Part shown: piece after piece, positions 34,709 to 43,884 of the stretch
Position numbering within the stretch: the stretch's first letter is position 1
Layout: the number at the start of each line of letters is the position of its first letter
DNA from: Flavobacteriaceae bacterium UBA3591
GTDB lineage: Bacteria > Bacteroidota > Bacteroidia > Flavobacteriales > Flavobacteriaceae
Direction: 5' to 3'
DNA length: 64,000 nt
Assembly (NCBI GenBank): GCA_002375695.1
Contig: DFMO01000015.1
Span: 62,001-126,000 of the forward strand
The notes under the pieces: generated by a model
The model's database searches: none
Told to the model about the DNA's origin: nothing
What the model saw: only the letters and a program-made list of their open reading frames with translations
Program-made: the position numbers and the translations under genes

Positions 34709-35776
34709 TTATAAGGTTGAAGTTTTATAAATTTCAAGCAATTTAGGAATTATTGCCGCTTCGGAATAATTTTCTTGAATATGCTTAGAAAATTTATTGC
34801 TGTGCTCTTGTCTTATTGTCTCATTTTCTATGTAAAACAAAATTGCATTGGCTAAAGCTTCGGCATTTTTTGGGGGAACAATTTTGCCATATTCTTGAAC
34901 TACCTCGCTACACTCCCCCACATTAGTACAAACAACAGCCAGATTTGCTGTGCCATATTCTATTAACGACAAGGGTAAACCTTCCGAAATAGATGAAAGC
35001 ACACCTATATCTGCAGATTTCAATAATTTTTGAATACCTAACTGTGTTCCATATACAAACACACTACTAAGATTATGATCGTCTATAAATTTCGCAACAG
35101 TGCTCACGTAACGCTTATCGGTTAATCCTCCAATTAAGTGTAAACTAACGTTCGATTTTGTTTTTTGGATTATTTTAAATGCTCTAAGTAGATTAAGATA
35201 ATCTTTTTGAGGTCTAAGATTAGCTACTACAACAATTTTAATTGAATTCTGTTCTTTTAAAACTATACTTGGCAGCGATGGATCCAAGCTTACAAAGTTT
35301 GACAAAAACTTCACTTTTCTTACTCGCAGCTTTTCTTCGGCCCATTTCTTTAATTGAATATTAACCGAGATTACAGCGTCAAAATAGCGACTACAATATC
35401 TTAATAATCGATCACCTCTCCTGTCTAACATTTCACTGTGCCCGTAATGGTCATGCCATATAACCTTAACTTTTGACCCACTAATTTTTAATAAGGTAGC
35501 CAAGAAAAACGAAGTTGAATGCGCGTGTATTAAATCAATACTATTATCACTTATAATCCTCTTCAATCTAAAAAGTGCATTAAGATCCAAAGCCCGCTTT
35601 TTTCCTAAAAAATAATAAGTGACCTCATTTTTTAATTCTTCTTTTAAAACACCTTCTTTCCGCGTGGCACACAAGTATGACTTATCAATCTTATTCGCAA
35701 GGCTATTTGCTAAAGACACAGCCATCCGTTCGGCACCACCAGGATTTAAAGAATCTATTAATTGTAGCACCCGCAT
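34709..35776 (-). CDS. Glycosyltransferase family 4
   Basis: 355 aa, ATG start, sharing one base with the upstream stop. N-terminal LQLIDSLNPGGAERMAVSLANSL is the classic GT4 acceptor-side opening; C-terminal VVANLRPQKDYLNLLRAF, FVYGTQLGIQKLLKSADIGVLSSISEGLPLSLIEYGTANLAVVCTNVG holds the donor-binding residues (the second Glu is in LIEYG). It is part of the coupled glycosyltransferase run 34709-37913. Confidence 0.9.
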   Translation of the reverse strand: MRVLQLIDSLNPGGAERMAVSLANSLANKIDKSYLCATRKEGVLKEELKNEVTYYFLGKKRALDLNALFRLKRIISDNSIDLIHAHSTSFFLATLLKISGSKVKVIWHDHYGHSEMLDRRGDRLLRYCSRYFDAVISVNIQLKKWAEEKLRVRKVKFLSNFVSLDPSLPSIVLKEQNSIKIVVVANLRPQKDYLNLLRAFKIIQKTKSNVSLHLIGGLTDKRYVSTVAKFIDDHNLSSVFVYGTQLGIQKLLKSADIGVLSSISEGLPLSLIEYGTANLAVVCTNVGECSEVVQEYGKIVPPKNAEALANAILFYIENETIRQEHSNKFSKHIQENYSEAAIIPKLLEIYKTSTL

Positions 35777-36888
35777 TATATCAACTTTTTAATTTCAGTT
35801 TCAAAATCTTCTAAAGTGTATTGCCGGCTCCAGTTGGCAGCATTTATAGCCATTGTATTTATTGTCTCGCCTTGTTTCAGCAAACTTGTTACTTTTTGCG
35901 CATCATTGTTTAAATCTAAATTTAAAAGAATTCCTCTTTTTCCGTGCGCCATCATCCAAGGAATACAGGAAACACTAGTTGCCAATGGTATTACACCCCA
36001 AAACATCGCTTCGGCAACCACCTTTGGCCATCCTTCAGACTTTGATGCCAGTATTAAAAAATGACTTTTTTTATAGGCTGTTTCAATAACTTCGGAAGGT
36101 TGATTTCCAAAAAGTGTTACCACCGACTCTAAACTCGCTTTTTTTATATATTCTTTAAGCCCCCCACTTTCTTCTCCTTCACCGTAAATCGCCAATCTAC
36201 ATAAAACACCTCGCTTTAATAATTCTTCAACTAATTTTACAGCATATAGCGGGCGTTTACCTTTTGAAAGTGTTCCTACGTAAACAAACTGAATAATGTT
36301 ATCATACTTTCTTATAGGAATGTTGGCTATATTCTTTGTAGCATAACTAGCGGTAAAAAATGGCAAGACATTTTTAGTTTGTTTTGGCCATTCGCCGTAA
36401 ACTAAAACCTGAATATTCCGAGTTAGAAAAGTGTTGGAGAGAATCCACTTTTGTAATCGGTAACTAAAGGGTTGTTTTGCTTTTGGATCCCAGTTTCCAG
36501 CATATTTGGCGGTTTTTTTCTTCTTCGGAAATAATAATTGAACAAAACATCCTAAAAGTCCAATATTGCCCGGACAACGAAGATGAATATGGTCGGCACG
36601 TTTGCAAGCTTTATAAAGCGTAACAAATATTATAGGAATTTTAATAACCGATTTAAAACTTGCTTTAACCGAAGTAAAAGCTATTGCCGGCACCCTATTT
36701 AAATAAATATTGTTGTGCTTATAAGGCATATCTATCTTTGAAACTGCCCTAGTTACTTTTGGTGCAATTATTTCTACCGAATCAAAATTTTTTATCCACA
36801 AGTTCATTTCCTTCACATAGGGCGCATAAGCAAAATAATGCTCTTTTTTAAGAAGGTGTGGTGTATGTGAAATTATAAGAAATTTCAT
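35776..36888 (-). CDS. Glycosyltransferase family 4-like
   Basis: 370 aa, ATG start, 4-base overlap with the gene upstream (ATGA type). Sequence phrases: IISHTPHLLKKEHYFAYAPYVKEM, a central FVYVGTLSKGKRPLYAVKLVEELL, and ILASKSEGWPKVVAEAMFWGVIPLATSVSCIPWM for the donor site. The N-terminal half is divergent, but the overall GT-B layout is clear. The sugar is unknown. Confidence 0.85.
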   Translation of the reverse strand: MKFLIISHTPHLLKKEHYFAYAPYVKEMNLWIKNFDSVEIIAPKVTRAVSKIDMPYKHNNIYLNRVPAIAFTSVKASFKSVIKIPIIFVTLYKACKRADHIHLRCPGNIGLLGCFVQLLFPKKKKTAKYAGNWDPKAKQPFSYRLQKWILSNTFLTRNIQVLVYGEWPKQTKNVLPFFTASYATKNIANIPIRKYDNIIQFVYVGTLSKGKRPLYAVKLVEELLKRGVLCRLAIYGEGEESGGLKEYIKKASLESVVTLFGNQPSEVIETAYKKSHFLILASKSEGWPKVVAEAMFWGVIPLATSVSCIPWMMAHGKRGILLNLDLNNDAQKVTSLLKQGETINTMAINAANWSRQYTLEDFETEIKKLI

Positions 36889-37913
36889 ACTACTTTAGGT
36901 TTATTAAAAAGTAGACTAAACCAACCGACAGTTCGACCAATTGCCTCATTAAAAGCAGCTGTTTTATCGGTAGCCGTTAGCGCATTTCCAAAACGAATAA
37001 ATATAAGTAGAAATGCGGTTGCATGCCATTTAAATCGCGCCTTTAATGAGGGGTTGGGATGTTTTATCTTCCAAACATAAAATCCGTTGCGGACCACCAT
37101 TATTCCATATTTAAACCAGTCGGGTCTGCCAGCAGCTTCGTGAAAATGATTTAGTTGAGCGGAGGTATTTACATATAATTCACCGAGTTTAGACAGCCGA
37201 AGAGTAAATTCGGCATCTTCGTATAAACCGTATCCTTCAAAATATTCCGAAAACTTTTCACGTTCTAAAATCTGCTTTTTATATGAAGCTGCACCTCCCA
37301 TAAATTGTTCAACCCTATAAATCTTGCCGCTGGGAGGTAGAAAACTCACACTTCTACCGTGTCCAAAATCGGGGAAATGCGCGGGAGGCTTGTTGGCGTC
37401 TAACCCTAATTTTTTTCGAAGTATAAACCGAGACCCATCATTTCGGGTGTAACCGTCATAAGTAAACTCATTAGGTCTCGACTGCGCTCGACCAGACATC
37501 TTGGCCTGCGTGGTATTGGGCTGTTCATTTTTCCACCATTCAACTTCATTAATAATATAGCCGCCAACGCCCAAAGCTTCGGGATGGATTGAATAGGTAT
37601 TAATTAAGGCCTCAAAATAGGTTTCGGTTAAGACAGTATCATCGTCTAAAAAACACACAATTTCAGAAGTTGTGTCAACCTTTTCAATACCAAAGTTTCG
37701 TTGTTTGGTAAGCCCTCGATTTTCTTCGGTTACTTTAAAGTATTTTAAGTTTTTAAATGAATTATTTTGAAGGACCTCTTTTGTTTCATTATCAATTGAC
37801 CCATCGACAATCAAAATTTCATTGGGGTACAGCGATTGTTTAGCTACGGAATTCAGTAACTTTAACAAAGGCTGGGGCCGCATATAGGTGCAGATGATAA
37901 GGGAGAAGTTCAT
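36885..37913 (-). CDS. Glycosyltransferase family 2 with repeat-derived in-frame insertion
   Basis: 342 aa, ATG start. GT2 blocks: SLIICTYMRPQPLLKLLNSV, ILIVDGSIDNET, NRGLTKQRNFGIE, IVCFLDDDTVL (metal site DDD), VEQFMGGAASYKKQIL and GYGLYEDAEFTLRLSKLG. Codons 139-147 (MSGRAQSRP) are encoded by the 28-bp dispersed repeat at 37472-37499, set between INEVEWWKNEQPNTTQAK and NEFTYDGYTRNDG. It stays in frame, in a loop before the acceptor region, so the enzyme may remain active. It overlaps the downstream GT4 by 4 bases. Confidence 0.88.
   Translation of the reverse strand: MNFSLIICTYMRPQPLLKLLNSVAKQSLYPNEILIVDGSIDNETKEVLQNNSFKNLKYFKVTEENRGLTKQRNFGIEKVDTTSEIVCFLDDDTVLTETYFEALINTYSIHPEALGVGGYIINEVEWWKNEQPNTTQAKMSGRAQSRPNEFTYDGYTRNDGSRFILRKKLGLDANKPPAHFPDFGHGRSVSFLPPSGKIYRVEQFMGGAASYKKQILEREKFSEYFEGYGLYEDAEFTLRLSKLGELYVNTSAQLNHFHEAAGRPDWFKYGIMVVRNGFYVWKIKHPNPSLKARFKWHATAFLLIFIRFGNALTATDKTAAFNEAIGRTVGWFSLLFNKPKVV
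37472..37499. repeat. 28-bp dispersed repeat, copy B (inside a coding sequence)
   Basis: TAGGTCTCGACTGCGCTC followed by GACCAGACAT; 27 of 28 bases match copy A at 28208-28235. It is translated on the minus strand as MSGRAQSRP plus part of the next codon. Confidence 0.9.
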
Positions 37914-37915
37914 TC

Positions 37916-39448
37916 CTAAATTTTATTTTGTAGTCTTTTAGCCCAATACATACTTTGCGCCCATCGCTTTCTAAATAGTTTAAAATATGATATTGGATTT
38001 TTAATGTTTTGCACCTTATAATATTTAAAAAATAAAACTGTCTTGTACCCCAACAGTTGTTGTGTTGTGTAATTTTTTAATTTATTGTACATGACCGTTG
38101 GAGAAGGTTTGGGTTGAATTGAAGACCTTTCCCAAGGTTGTTTAAATTTTGCTCTAAACCCTCCAATGGGCGCTTTTAAATGTTCAATTTTAATGTTCGG
38201 AAAATATATTATATCGAAACCCAGATTTCTCAATTGCATCCCAAAATCTACGTCTTCACCATAGCCATATTCTAGAGCCATATCAAAGGAAATAGATTTT
38301 AAACATTTTGTAGACACAACACTACTACCAGCACCAAAAGTTGACCATTGCACTGGAGTCTTCCGAGTTTCTTTTTCATTTTTCTGAAGATAACTCATTG
38401 TAATAACATCAAGTTCTAAAGTTTGAAAATTATATAATATTAGATCCAACAAATTTGGTTTAAATCGATTGTCGTCATCGCCTAAAAAAACAAAGTCTGC
38501 CTGTACTTCTTTTAATGCCAAATTACGAGCGTTACAAGCCCCTGTTTGGTGAATAAATTTATGAATTATTTTAAACGGCCATGTTTCGGTTTCGATAAAA
38601 TCTAATTCAGTTGTACTATTTTCATCCTTGTTTTGCTCCACAATTATTACCTGTTGTGGTAAATGGGTCTGGAGTGCCAAATCTTTTAAAACATCTAAGA
38701 GATATGTCCTACGTCCCATAGTCGGAATTATCACATCGATGGTAACATCTTTATTGTAGTTACTCTGTACTAAAGGTTCTAAATTAAATTTAAGTGTAAA
38801 TTTTTGCTGACTTTTAAAAAGGTTTTTTAAATATGCAACAAAAGGAAACTTGCCTTCGTATAATAAAATATTTAGAAGCAACAAGCTGCTCCAAACACTT
38901 TTGTAATGCAACTTTACAAACTTAAAAAGCTGGTTTTTCGAAGCTTTTTCAGTCTGGATTATGGGTGCACTATTTTTTACAAGTCGTGGCTCGGAATAAC
39001 AAAACAATCCATTGGGCATCCCGTGTTTAGCAATGCTATTTAAAACAAAATCGAATGTATCTTTTAAATTTATTTTATTTTGAAATTTTATAAGTTGTGA
39101 TCCATAAATAGCACCCACTTGACTACTCATTAACCAAGTTGGATATTTTACGGTTTTGTTCACATTTACAAAAGGCGAATCTTCAATGTACCCTATAAGG
39201 TTTGAGAAATAGTGATGATTACCATAGGAAAGCATCATGTTTTTATGGGTAAAAAAAGTATTTATTTGCGTAATATTCAGATACTCCTTTAAGGATTCGT
39301 GGCACCACACTAAAATGCAATTAGAATGTTCTGAAGCCAAATTGAATAAAGCGGTAGTCACTTGATGTTCTTTAAAATCATCTAGGTTTAATTGAAAATT
39401 GCTTTTCAAATCAACTATTCTCCCGTTATTATGAAATACAACTATCAT
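37916..39448 (-). CDS. Glycosyltransferase family 2 with long unknown N-terminal region
   Basis: 510 aa, ATG start, 4-base overlap with the gene upstream. Residues 1 to about 230 match no domain I recognise (MIVVFHNNGRIVDLKSNFQ; later YPTWLMSSQVGAIYGSQL, HGMPNGLFCYSEPRL). From about 236 there is a GT2 domain: DVIIPTMGRRTYLLDVLKDL, VIIVEQNKDEN, GACNARNLALKEVQADFVFLGDDDN (metal site) and ALEYGYGEDVDFGMQLRNLG. The C-terminal 60 aa are basic. The extra N-terminal part may bind the acceptor or be a diverged second catalytic unit. Confidence 0.85.
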   Translation of the reverse strand: MIVVFHNNGRIVDLKSNFQLNLDDFKEHQVTTALFNLASEHSNCILVWCHESLKEYLNITQINTFFTHKNMMLSYGNHHYFSNLIGYIEDSPFVNVNKTVKYPTWLMSSQVGAIYGSQLIKFQNKINLKDTFDFVLNSIAKHGMPNGLFCYSEPRLVKNSAPIIQTEKASKNQLFKFVKLHYKSVWSSLLLLNILLYEGKFPFVAYLKNLFKSQQKFTLKFNLEPLVQSNYNKDVTIDVIIPTMGRRTYLLDVLKDLALQTHLPQQVIIVEQNKDENSTTELDFIETETWPFKIIHKFIHQTGACNARNLALKEVQADFVFLGDDDNRFKPNLLDLILYNFQTLELDVITMSYLQKNEKETRKTPVQWSTFGAGSSVVSTKCLKSISFDMALEYGYGEDVDFGMQLRNLGFDIIYFPNIKIEHLKAPIGGFRAKFKQPWERSSIQPKPSPTVMYNKLKNYTTQQLLGYKTVLFFKYYKVQNIKNPISYFKLFRKRWAQSMYWAKRLQNKI

Positions 39449-40587
39449 TCAGTAATAATTGAATTATAATACACAGCACTTTGTTTAGCAACCGCTTCTG
39501 TACTAAATGTATTTAGCACTTTTTTTCTTGCTGCTTCCCCAAAAGATTGCCTTAATGCCGCGTTATTTAAAAGCTTGATGATTTTTTCAGCATAAATTTT
39601 ATGATTGGTAGGATTTACTAAAAACCCATTGACTCCGTCGTCAATAACTTCTGGAGCCCAGCCAATATTTGAAGCAACAATTGCCTTTTTTAGTGCCATT
39701 GCCTCTATCCACGATACTGGCAGTGCTTCTGCGAAGGTAGGGAAAACACAAACAGTGGCTTTGGCTATGTGTTCGCCAATTTCGTTGTACGGAACTAAGC
39801 CCAAATAATCTGTGTTATCCAAGGCTTCAGGGGTAAAAAGTGGCTGCATTAACTCCCAAGTTGATTTATTTCCCGATTGTTTATCGGCGCTATCTTTTCC
39901 TATAAGAATTAATTTTGCGTTTGGATACGTATTAACTACTTCATTAAAAATATATGGTAATTCTAATAGGCCTTTTTTGCGAATTAAGGTGCCAAAATAT
40001 AGGATTGTATTTTCTTTTGTGGGTAAGTAATTAGGTTGAAATTTTTCTACATCAATAGAATTTGGAATAACAGTTATTTCGGTTTTTAAATCGAATAGCT
40101 TTTTTGTAACCTCAGCCGTATACTTACTTACCGAAATAATACCATCGGCTTTTTTTAAAGCTCGGCTTTCAAGAAATTTGTTTTTAAGTTTTACGGGGCG
40201 ATTGTCTAAATGACAGAAATAAGTATCGCTACCATTTAAGCGAATTACCAAGGGACAAGCAGGTTTTAAAAAGGCCGTAAATCCTGTCCAATCGGGTGCC
40301 TCTATTATTTCTATCTTCTTTTGTAAATACAACTTATTGATTAGCCTTTGTACCTTTTGTTGCGTAAGCAGAAGCGATAGTCCTTTAACTTTAATGTTTT
40401 TTATTTGGTAGATGGTAATACCGTTTTCCTCAAAAACAGCATCTATTTTTTGATGATAAACCAAAACTGAAACGTGATGACCAAGTTTTACTAAGCCTGT
40501 CGCCAGATTTAAAATACTGGTTCCTAAGCCACCTGACTTGCCGGTTCTTTGATGTGGATATTCGGGAGTTAAAAAGGCGATTTTCAT
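39445..40587 (-). CDS. Glycosyltransferase family 4
   Basis: 380 aa, ATG start. N-terminal FLTPEYPHQRTGKSGGLGTSILNLATGLVKLGHHVSVLVY is typical of GT4 with a glycine-rich acceptor loop; ENTILYFGTLIRKKGLLELPYIF and VCVFPTFAEALPVSWIEAMALKKAIVASNIGWAPEVIDDGVNGFLV form the donor half. It ends with an ATGA overlap onto the next gene and follows the methyltransferase by 3 bases. Confidence 0.92.
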   Translation of the reverse strand: MKIAFLTPEYPHQRTGKSGGLGTSILNLATGLVKLGHHVSVLVYHQKIDAVFEENGITIYQIKNIKVKGLSLLLTQQKVQRLINKLYLQKKIEIIEAPDWTGFTAFLKPACPLVIRLNGSDTYFCHLDNRPVKLKNKFLESRALKKADGIISVSKYTAEVTKKLFDLKTEITVIPNSIDVEKFQPNYLPTKENTILYFGTLIRKKGLLELPYIFNEVVNTYPNAKLILIGKDSADKQSGNKSTWELMQPLFTPEALDNTDYLGLVPYNEIGEHIAKATVCVFPTFAEALPVSWIEAMALKKAIVASNIGWAPEVIDDGVNGFLVNPTNHKIYAEKIIKLLNNAALRQSFGEAARKKVLNTFSTEAVAKQSAVYYNSIITE

Positions 40588-40590
40588 AAT

Positions 40591-41220
40591 TTAATAACGC
40601 TTTTTAGCTAAAATAATAGTCCAAGGCAATGGAGATTCTACTGCTAAAACTGGCCCGAATTCTTTGTTAACCAATTTTATAATCCCTTTTTTGGACCAAT
40701 TATTTAAATGGCCAGGTGTATTGCCTAAATCGTTTAAATATTTAAATCGGCACATATTCAACAATCGCCATATCGGCTCTCGTGGTACACCCAAAATTAA
40801 ATATTCTTTTGAAACTCGATTTATTTCCTTCAGTGCGATTTTGGGATGGTCAAGATGCTCTAAAACTTCTAATAAAAAGATGAGATCCACACTATTATCA
40901 GCTATGGAAAGATCATAAACACTTTCCCTATGAATTGGAATATCTGGATTATTGGCTTCTATTTTTGGTATTAGCTTCTCTAAATATTCTGATGCAGTAA
41001 GCTTGGGCACAAAGTTCTTTAGACGCATTGTAGAAAATCCTTCTCCAGCACCTATCTCGTGGGCGGTTTCTACCTTAATCTTTGAAACCAATCTTTCCAC
41101 AGCGGAAAAATAGCTGTCAACAAGGTAACTGGCAATTGCGCCTGTGTTTTCATATTTGCCCTTAAAATCTTCATTATCCGGCTGGGCTTTCAATGAATTA
41201 TAATCTATTTTTTCTGGCAT
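40591..41220 (-). CDS. Class I SAM-dependent methyltransferase
   Basis: 209 aa, ATG start. Compact Rossmann methyltransferase: ETAHEIGAGEGFSTMRL (motif I), SVYDLSIADNSVDLIFLLEVLEHLDHPKIALKEINRVSKEYLILGVPREPIWRLLNMCRF. The VLEHLDHP post-motif is common in methyltransferases of glycan and lipid pathways. It lies 3 bases upstream of a GT4. It may methylate a sugar or cap the chain end; the substrate is unknown. Confidence 0.87.
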   Translation of the reverse strand: MPEKIDYNSLKAQPDNEDFKGKYENTGAIASYLVDSYFSAVERLVSKIKVETAHEIGAGEGFSTMRLKNFVPKLTASEYLEKLIPKIEANNPDIPIHRESVYDLSIADNSVDLIFLLEVLEHLDHPKIALKEINRVSKEYLILGVPREPIWRLLNMCRFKYLNDLGNTPGHLNNWSKKGIIKLVNKEFGPVLAVESPLPWTIILAKKRY

Positions 41221-41314
41221 TACAGTGTTTTTAATTTTTAGAATTAGAAATTATACCATAAGTCAAAGCTTAAGAAACATACTGCCTTGTGTGTTATTTT
41301 AATTATTCAACTTT

Positions 41315-41689
41315 TCATTTAAAAACAACATTCTTAGAAACTAAAAAACGAATAGGCATTAATATCCCTACAGTTATAAAGGTAGATATTAGATAGTGAA
41401 GATTATAAGTTATTAAAAGATTGAATAACAAATTTGCTGAAACATAAAAAACTACTAAAAATATTATGAATTTAATCAATTTTAATGGGGAATGATTTGC
41501 CTGAAAAACAAATTTTGCTTGTATGAAATACAGAAAAGCATACCATACACCATAAATAATCATAAATCCTTTCCATTCCTTCACATTAAAAATGTCTATT
41601 AAAAAAAACAATCCTGCAAAAATAAATGAATAACCTATAATGCTTACTACTATGTATTTTATGATTTTTCGTCTATTATCTTTACTAAT
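41315..41689 (-). CDS. GtrA-family membrane protein with non-canonical start
   Basis: Small four-helix membrane protein: helices around KYIVVSIIGYSFIFAGLFFLI, GFMIIYGVWYAFLYFIQAKFVF, LIKFIIFLVVFYVSANLLFNLLI and YLISTFITVGILMPIRFLVSKNVVFK, the last being the usual GtrA ending. No ATG, GTG or TTG precedes helix 1. The first standard start is a TTG at 41611, inside helix 1. An ATT at 41689-41687 that overlaps the stop of the upstream GT2 would give about 124 aa, the normal family size. GtrA is thought to flip lipid-linked sugars, here with the adjacent GtrB-like enzyme. Confidence 0.75.
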   Translation of the reverse strand: MSKDNRRKIIKYIVVSIIGYSFIFAGLFFLIDIFNVKEWKGFMIIYGVWYAFLYFIQAKFVFQANHSPLKLIKFIIFLVVFYVSANLLFNLLITYNLHYLISTFITVGILMPIRFLVSKNVVFK

Positions 41690-42638
41690 CTGTATCAGAA
41701 GATTGTTTTTTAAGTTGGTATAAAATACGTTCTTGATTTTTTCTTAACCTGCCTAACATATCGGCAATTAAAGCTATTGTAAATAGCATTAGGGACATTC
41801 CTACCAGAACAAGCCCTATAATTCCGATACTTTTATATGGCGAAATGAAGCCGCTGGAAATCCAATGCCACAGAACAAAACCACCCATCAATAATCCTAA
41901 AGCAAGCACTGCTAATGCCAATCTTCCGAAAAAGTAAAAGGGCGCATAATCTTTAAAACATTTAAATATTATGCGGGAAGTTTTAATTCCGTATTGATAA
42001 AGATTAGAGGCTACTCTTGATTTTCGCCCTTCAAAATATCTTACACTTATGGGTATTTGTTCAAAATCTACTCCTTTATCTATTAAGTCTAAAATTGTTT
42101 CGTGAGTATAGGTAAAGCTGCCGTGCAAGTTCAAATTTAAAAGGGCTGTTTTGGAATATGCCCTAAACCCGCAAGATGCATCTTTAATCTTAAATTTGCA
42201 TATTTTGGAAATAATGGAATTGACAACTAAGTTGCCATTATATTTTATTGTGCTCATTTTATCTGGTTTTCCATCTAAAAAACGGCACCCTAGAACAAAC
42301 TCAGCTTTTTTGGTTAGTATGGGTTTAATTATTTTTTCAATATCTGAAGCATAAAATTGTCCATCAGCATCAAAGCTAACAAGTACATCTGCATTAACCT
42401 TTAAGGCATAATTAATTGCGGTTTGAAATGCTTCACCAACGCCCTTATTTTGTTTATGCGAAATTACCTGTGCATTCGCCGCCAAACTTTGCGCCACGGT
42501 ATTATCGATACTGCCATCATCAATAACCAAATGTGTTAATTTATCTATACCTTCAAAAGTTATTTTTGTTGAATTGATAACGTCAAAAATTGTCATGTCT
42601 TCGTTGAAGGCAGGAAAATAAATTATTAGATGGGTCAT
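41685..42638 (-). CDS. GtrB-like polyprenyl-phosphate glycosyltransferase (GT2 with two C-terminal helices)
   Basis: 317 aa, ATG start. GT2 domain of the dolichol-phosphate mannosyltransferase type: YFPAFNEDMTIFDVI, LVIDDGSIDNT, HKQNKGVGEAFQTAINYAL, VLVSFDADGQFYASDIEKI (D-A-D), FRAYSKTALLNL and ISVRYFEGRKSRVASNLYQYG. Two C-terminal transmembrane helices follow (FFGRLALAVLALGLLMGGFVL, IGIIGLVLVGMSLMLFTIALI). It makes a polyprenyl-phosphate-linked monosaccharide. It overlaps the GtrA-like gene, and a GT39-like gene lies 12 bases upstream, forming a Gtr-style glycan modification trio. Confidence 0.92.
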   Translation of the reverse strand: MTHLIIYFPAFNEDMTIFDVINSTKITFEGIDKLTHLVIDDGSIDNTVAQSLAANAQVISHKQNKGVGEAFQTAINYALKVNADVLVSFDADGQFYASDIEKIIKPILTKKAEFVLGCRFLDGKPDKMSTIKYNGNLVVNSIISKICKFKIKDASCGFRAYSKTALLNLNLHGSFTYTHETILDLIDKGVDFEQIPISVRYFEGRKSRVASNLYQYGIKTSRIIFKCFKDYAPFYFFGRLALAVLALGLLMGGFVLWHWISSGFISPYKSIGIIGLVLVGMSLMLFTIALIADMLGRLRKNQERILYQLKKQSSDTD

Positions 42639-42650
42639 TTCGTTACACTT

Positions 42651-43820
42651 TTACCAATCTCTTTGAATTACCAAGATATCTAAACGTATTTCATTTAGAA
42701 TATATATGCTGCAAATTATAAGCGTAGCAATATATAACTTGTTATCTGAAAATTTCATTTTTTTAGCGAAGCTAAAAATACCGAAAATAAATATAGGTAT
42801 TAACCCCAACCAATATCTTGAAAATCCTGTTCCGGCTAAAACATACCCAGACAGTATAATAAAAGCAGAAATAATTATTATTTTAGAAAGTAACTGTTTC
42901 CAAGTTAATACCCAGCCAATAACAATAGGGATTAGAATTGCCAAACTTACAAACCAACTTCTAAAACCCGTAATTGGAAGAAAAACAGTTGCAAAAGCCG
43001 GAATTCCATTAACTCTTGCTACTTCTTCTCCTTTAATAAATCCTAATCCAGTTTTTATTTGGCCGAAAAGTCCATCTTGTTCATATCTTGAAAAATAACT
43101 AATAGTCGTAGATCTTTCACCTGTAAAGCTTAAAATATATTCCGTCCATAAAAACAGGGGTATCGTCGTTAATGTGATAAGTACAGAGTATACTATAAAA
43201 TTAGATTTATTAGCAGCAAATTTTAAAAGATGTTGCCGATTTTGATAAAAAACAAATACAATTGGAATTAATAAAACCGCAAATACATATCGGGTAAGTA
43301 CTAACATTGCAGCAACCAATAAAATAATAAATAAGTGCTTCATTTTTTTAATGCGAGTCATCATATATATTAAAATCCAAAACAATCCAAATGCGATAGC
43401 ATCTGGATAAAGACTTGCTGAAAACCTAATAAATACAGGATTACATATGGTTAAGGCGACAATACACGTAGCATTCGTATCAGAAATCGCCATGGCTTTT
43501 AAGAAACGCCATAAAAAATTTAATCCTATCAAAGAAAATGAAAAGCCGATTAACTTTGGAATCCAAATAATAGATTCATCCGGCTGAAAAAATGTTCCAA
43601 CTAAAATAATGAATGGCATTACAGGCGAGACCATGCTTGGCAAACCCTCGTGGTAAAACCTACCGTTATTTGCTAATTCTTGAGCTATATTGAAATAGGT
43701 GATTTCATCGCCTGTCAATGCGACTGGTATGTTCCTCAAGCACGATACTAATGCTATCATGCAAAGTATAAAAAGATTGTTATCTTTTAAAATACTGGAT
43801 TTATTTAAATTTGAAACCAA
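42651..43820 (-). CDS. GT39/ArnT-like integral membrane glycosyltransferase
   Basis: 389 aa, TTG start (VSNLNKSSILKDNNLFILCMIALVS). About ten hydrophobic helices. The first periplasmic loop after helix 1 has ALTGDEITYFNIAQELANNGRFYHEGLPS, whose D-E resembles the catalytic acidic pair of GT-C (GT39/ArnT) enzymes. Such enzymes transfer a sugar from polyprenyl phosphate to a glycan on the outer face of the inner membrane. Together with the GtrB- and GtrA-like genes this would decorate the polymer. Shorter than ArnT (about 550 aa), as is usual for Gtr-type enzymes. Confidence 0.8.
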   Translation of the reverse strand: MVSNLNKSSILKDNNLFILCMIALVSCLRNIPVALTGDEITYFNIAQELANNGRFYHEGLPSMVSPVMPFIILVGTFFQPDESIIWIPKLIGFSFSLIGLNFLWRFLKAMAISDTNATCIVALTICNPVFIRFSASLYPDAIAFGLFWILIYMMTRIKKMKHLFIILLVAAMLVLTRYVFAVLLIPIVFVFYQNRQHLLKFAANKSNFIVYSVLITLTTIPLFLWTEYILSFTGERSTTISYFSRYEQDGLFGQIKTGLGFIKGEEVARVNGIPAFATVFLPITGFRSWFVSLAILIPIVIGWVLTWKQLLSKIIIISAFIILSGYVLAGTGFSRYWLGLIPIFIFGIFSFAKKMKFSDNKLYIATLIICSIYILNEIRLDILVIQRDW

Positions 43821-43884
43821 CCTAAAAATGATTTTTAATTTTTAAAATATATATTTTGTTATACTGAAAATTTGAAGGCGATTT

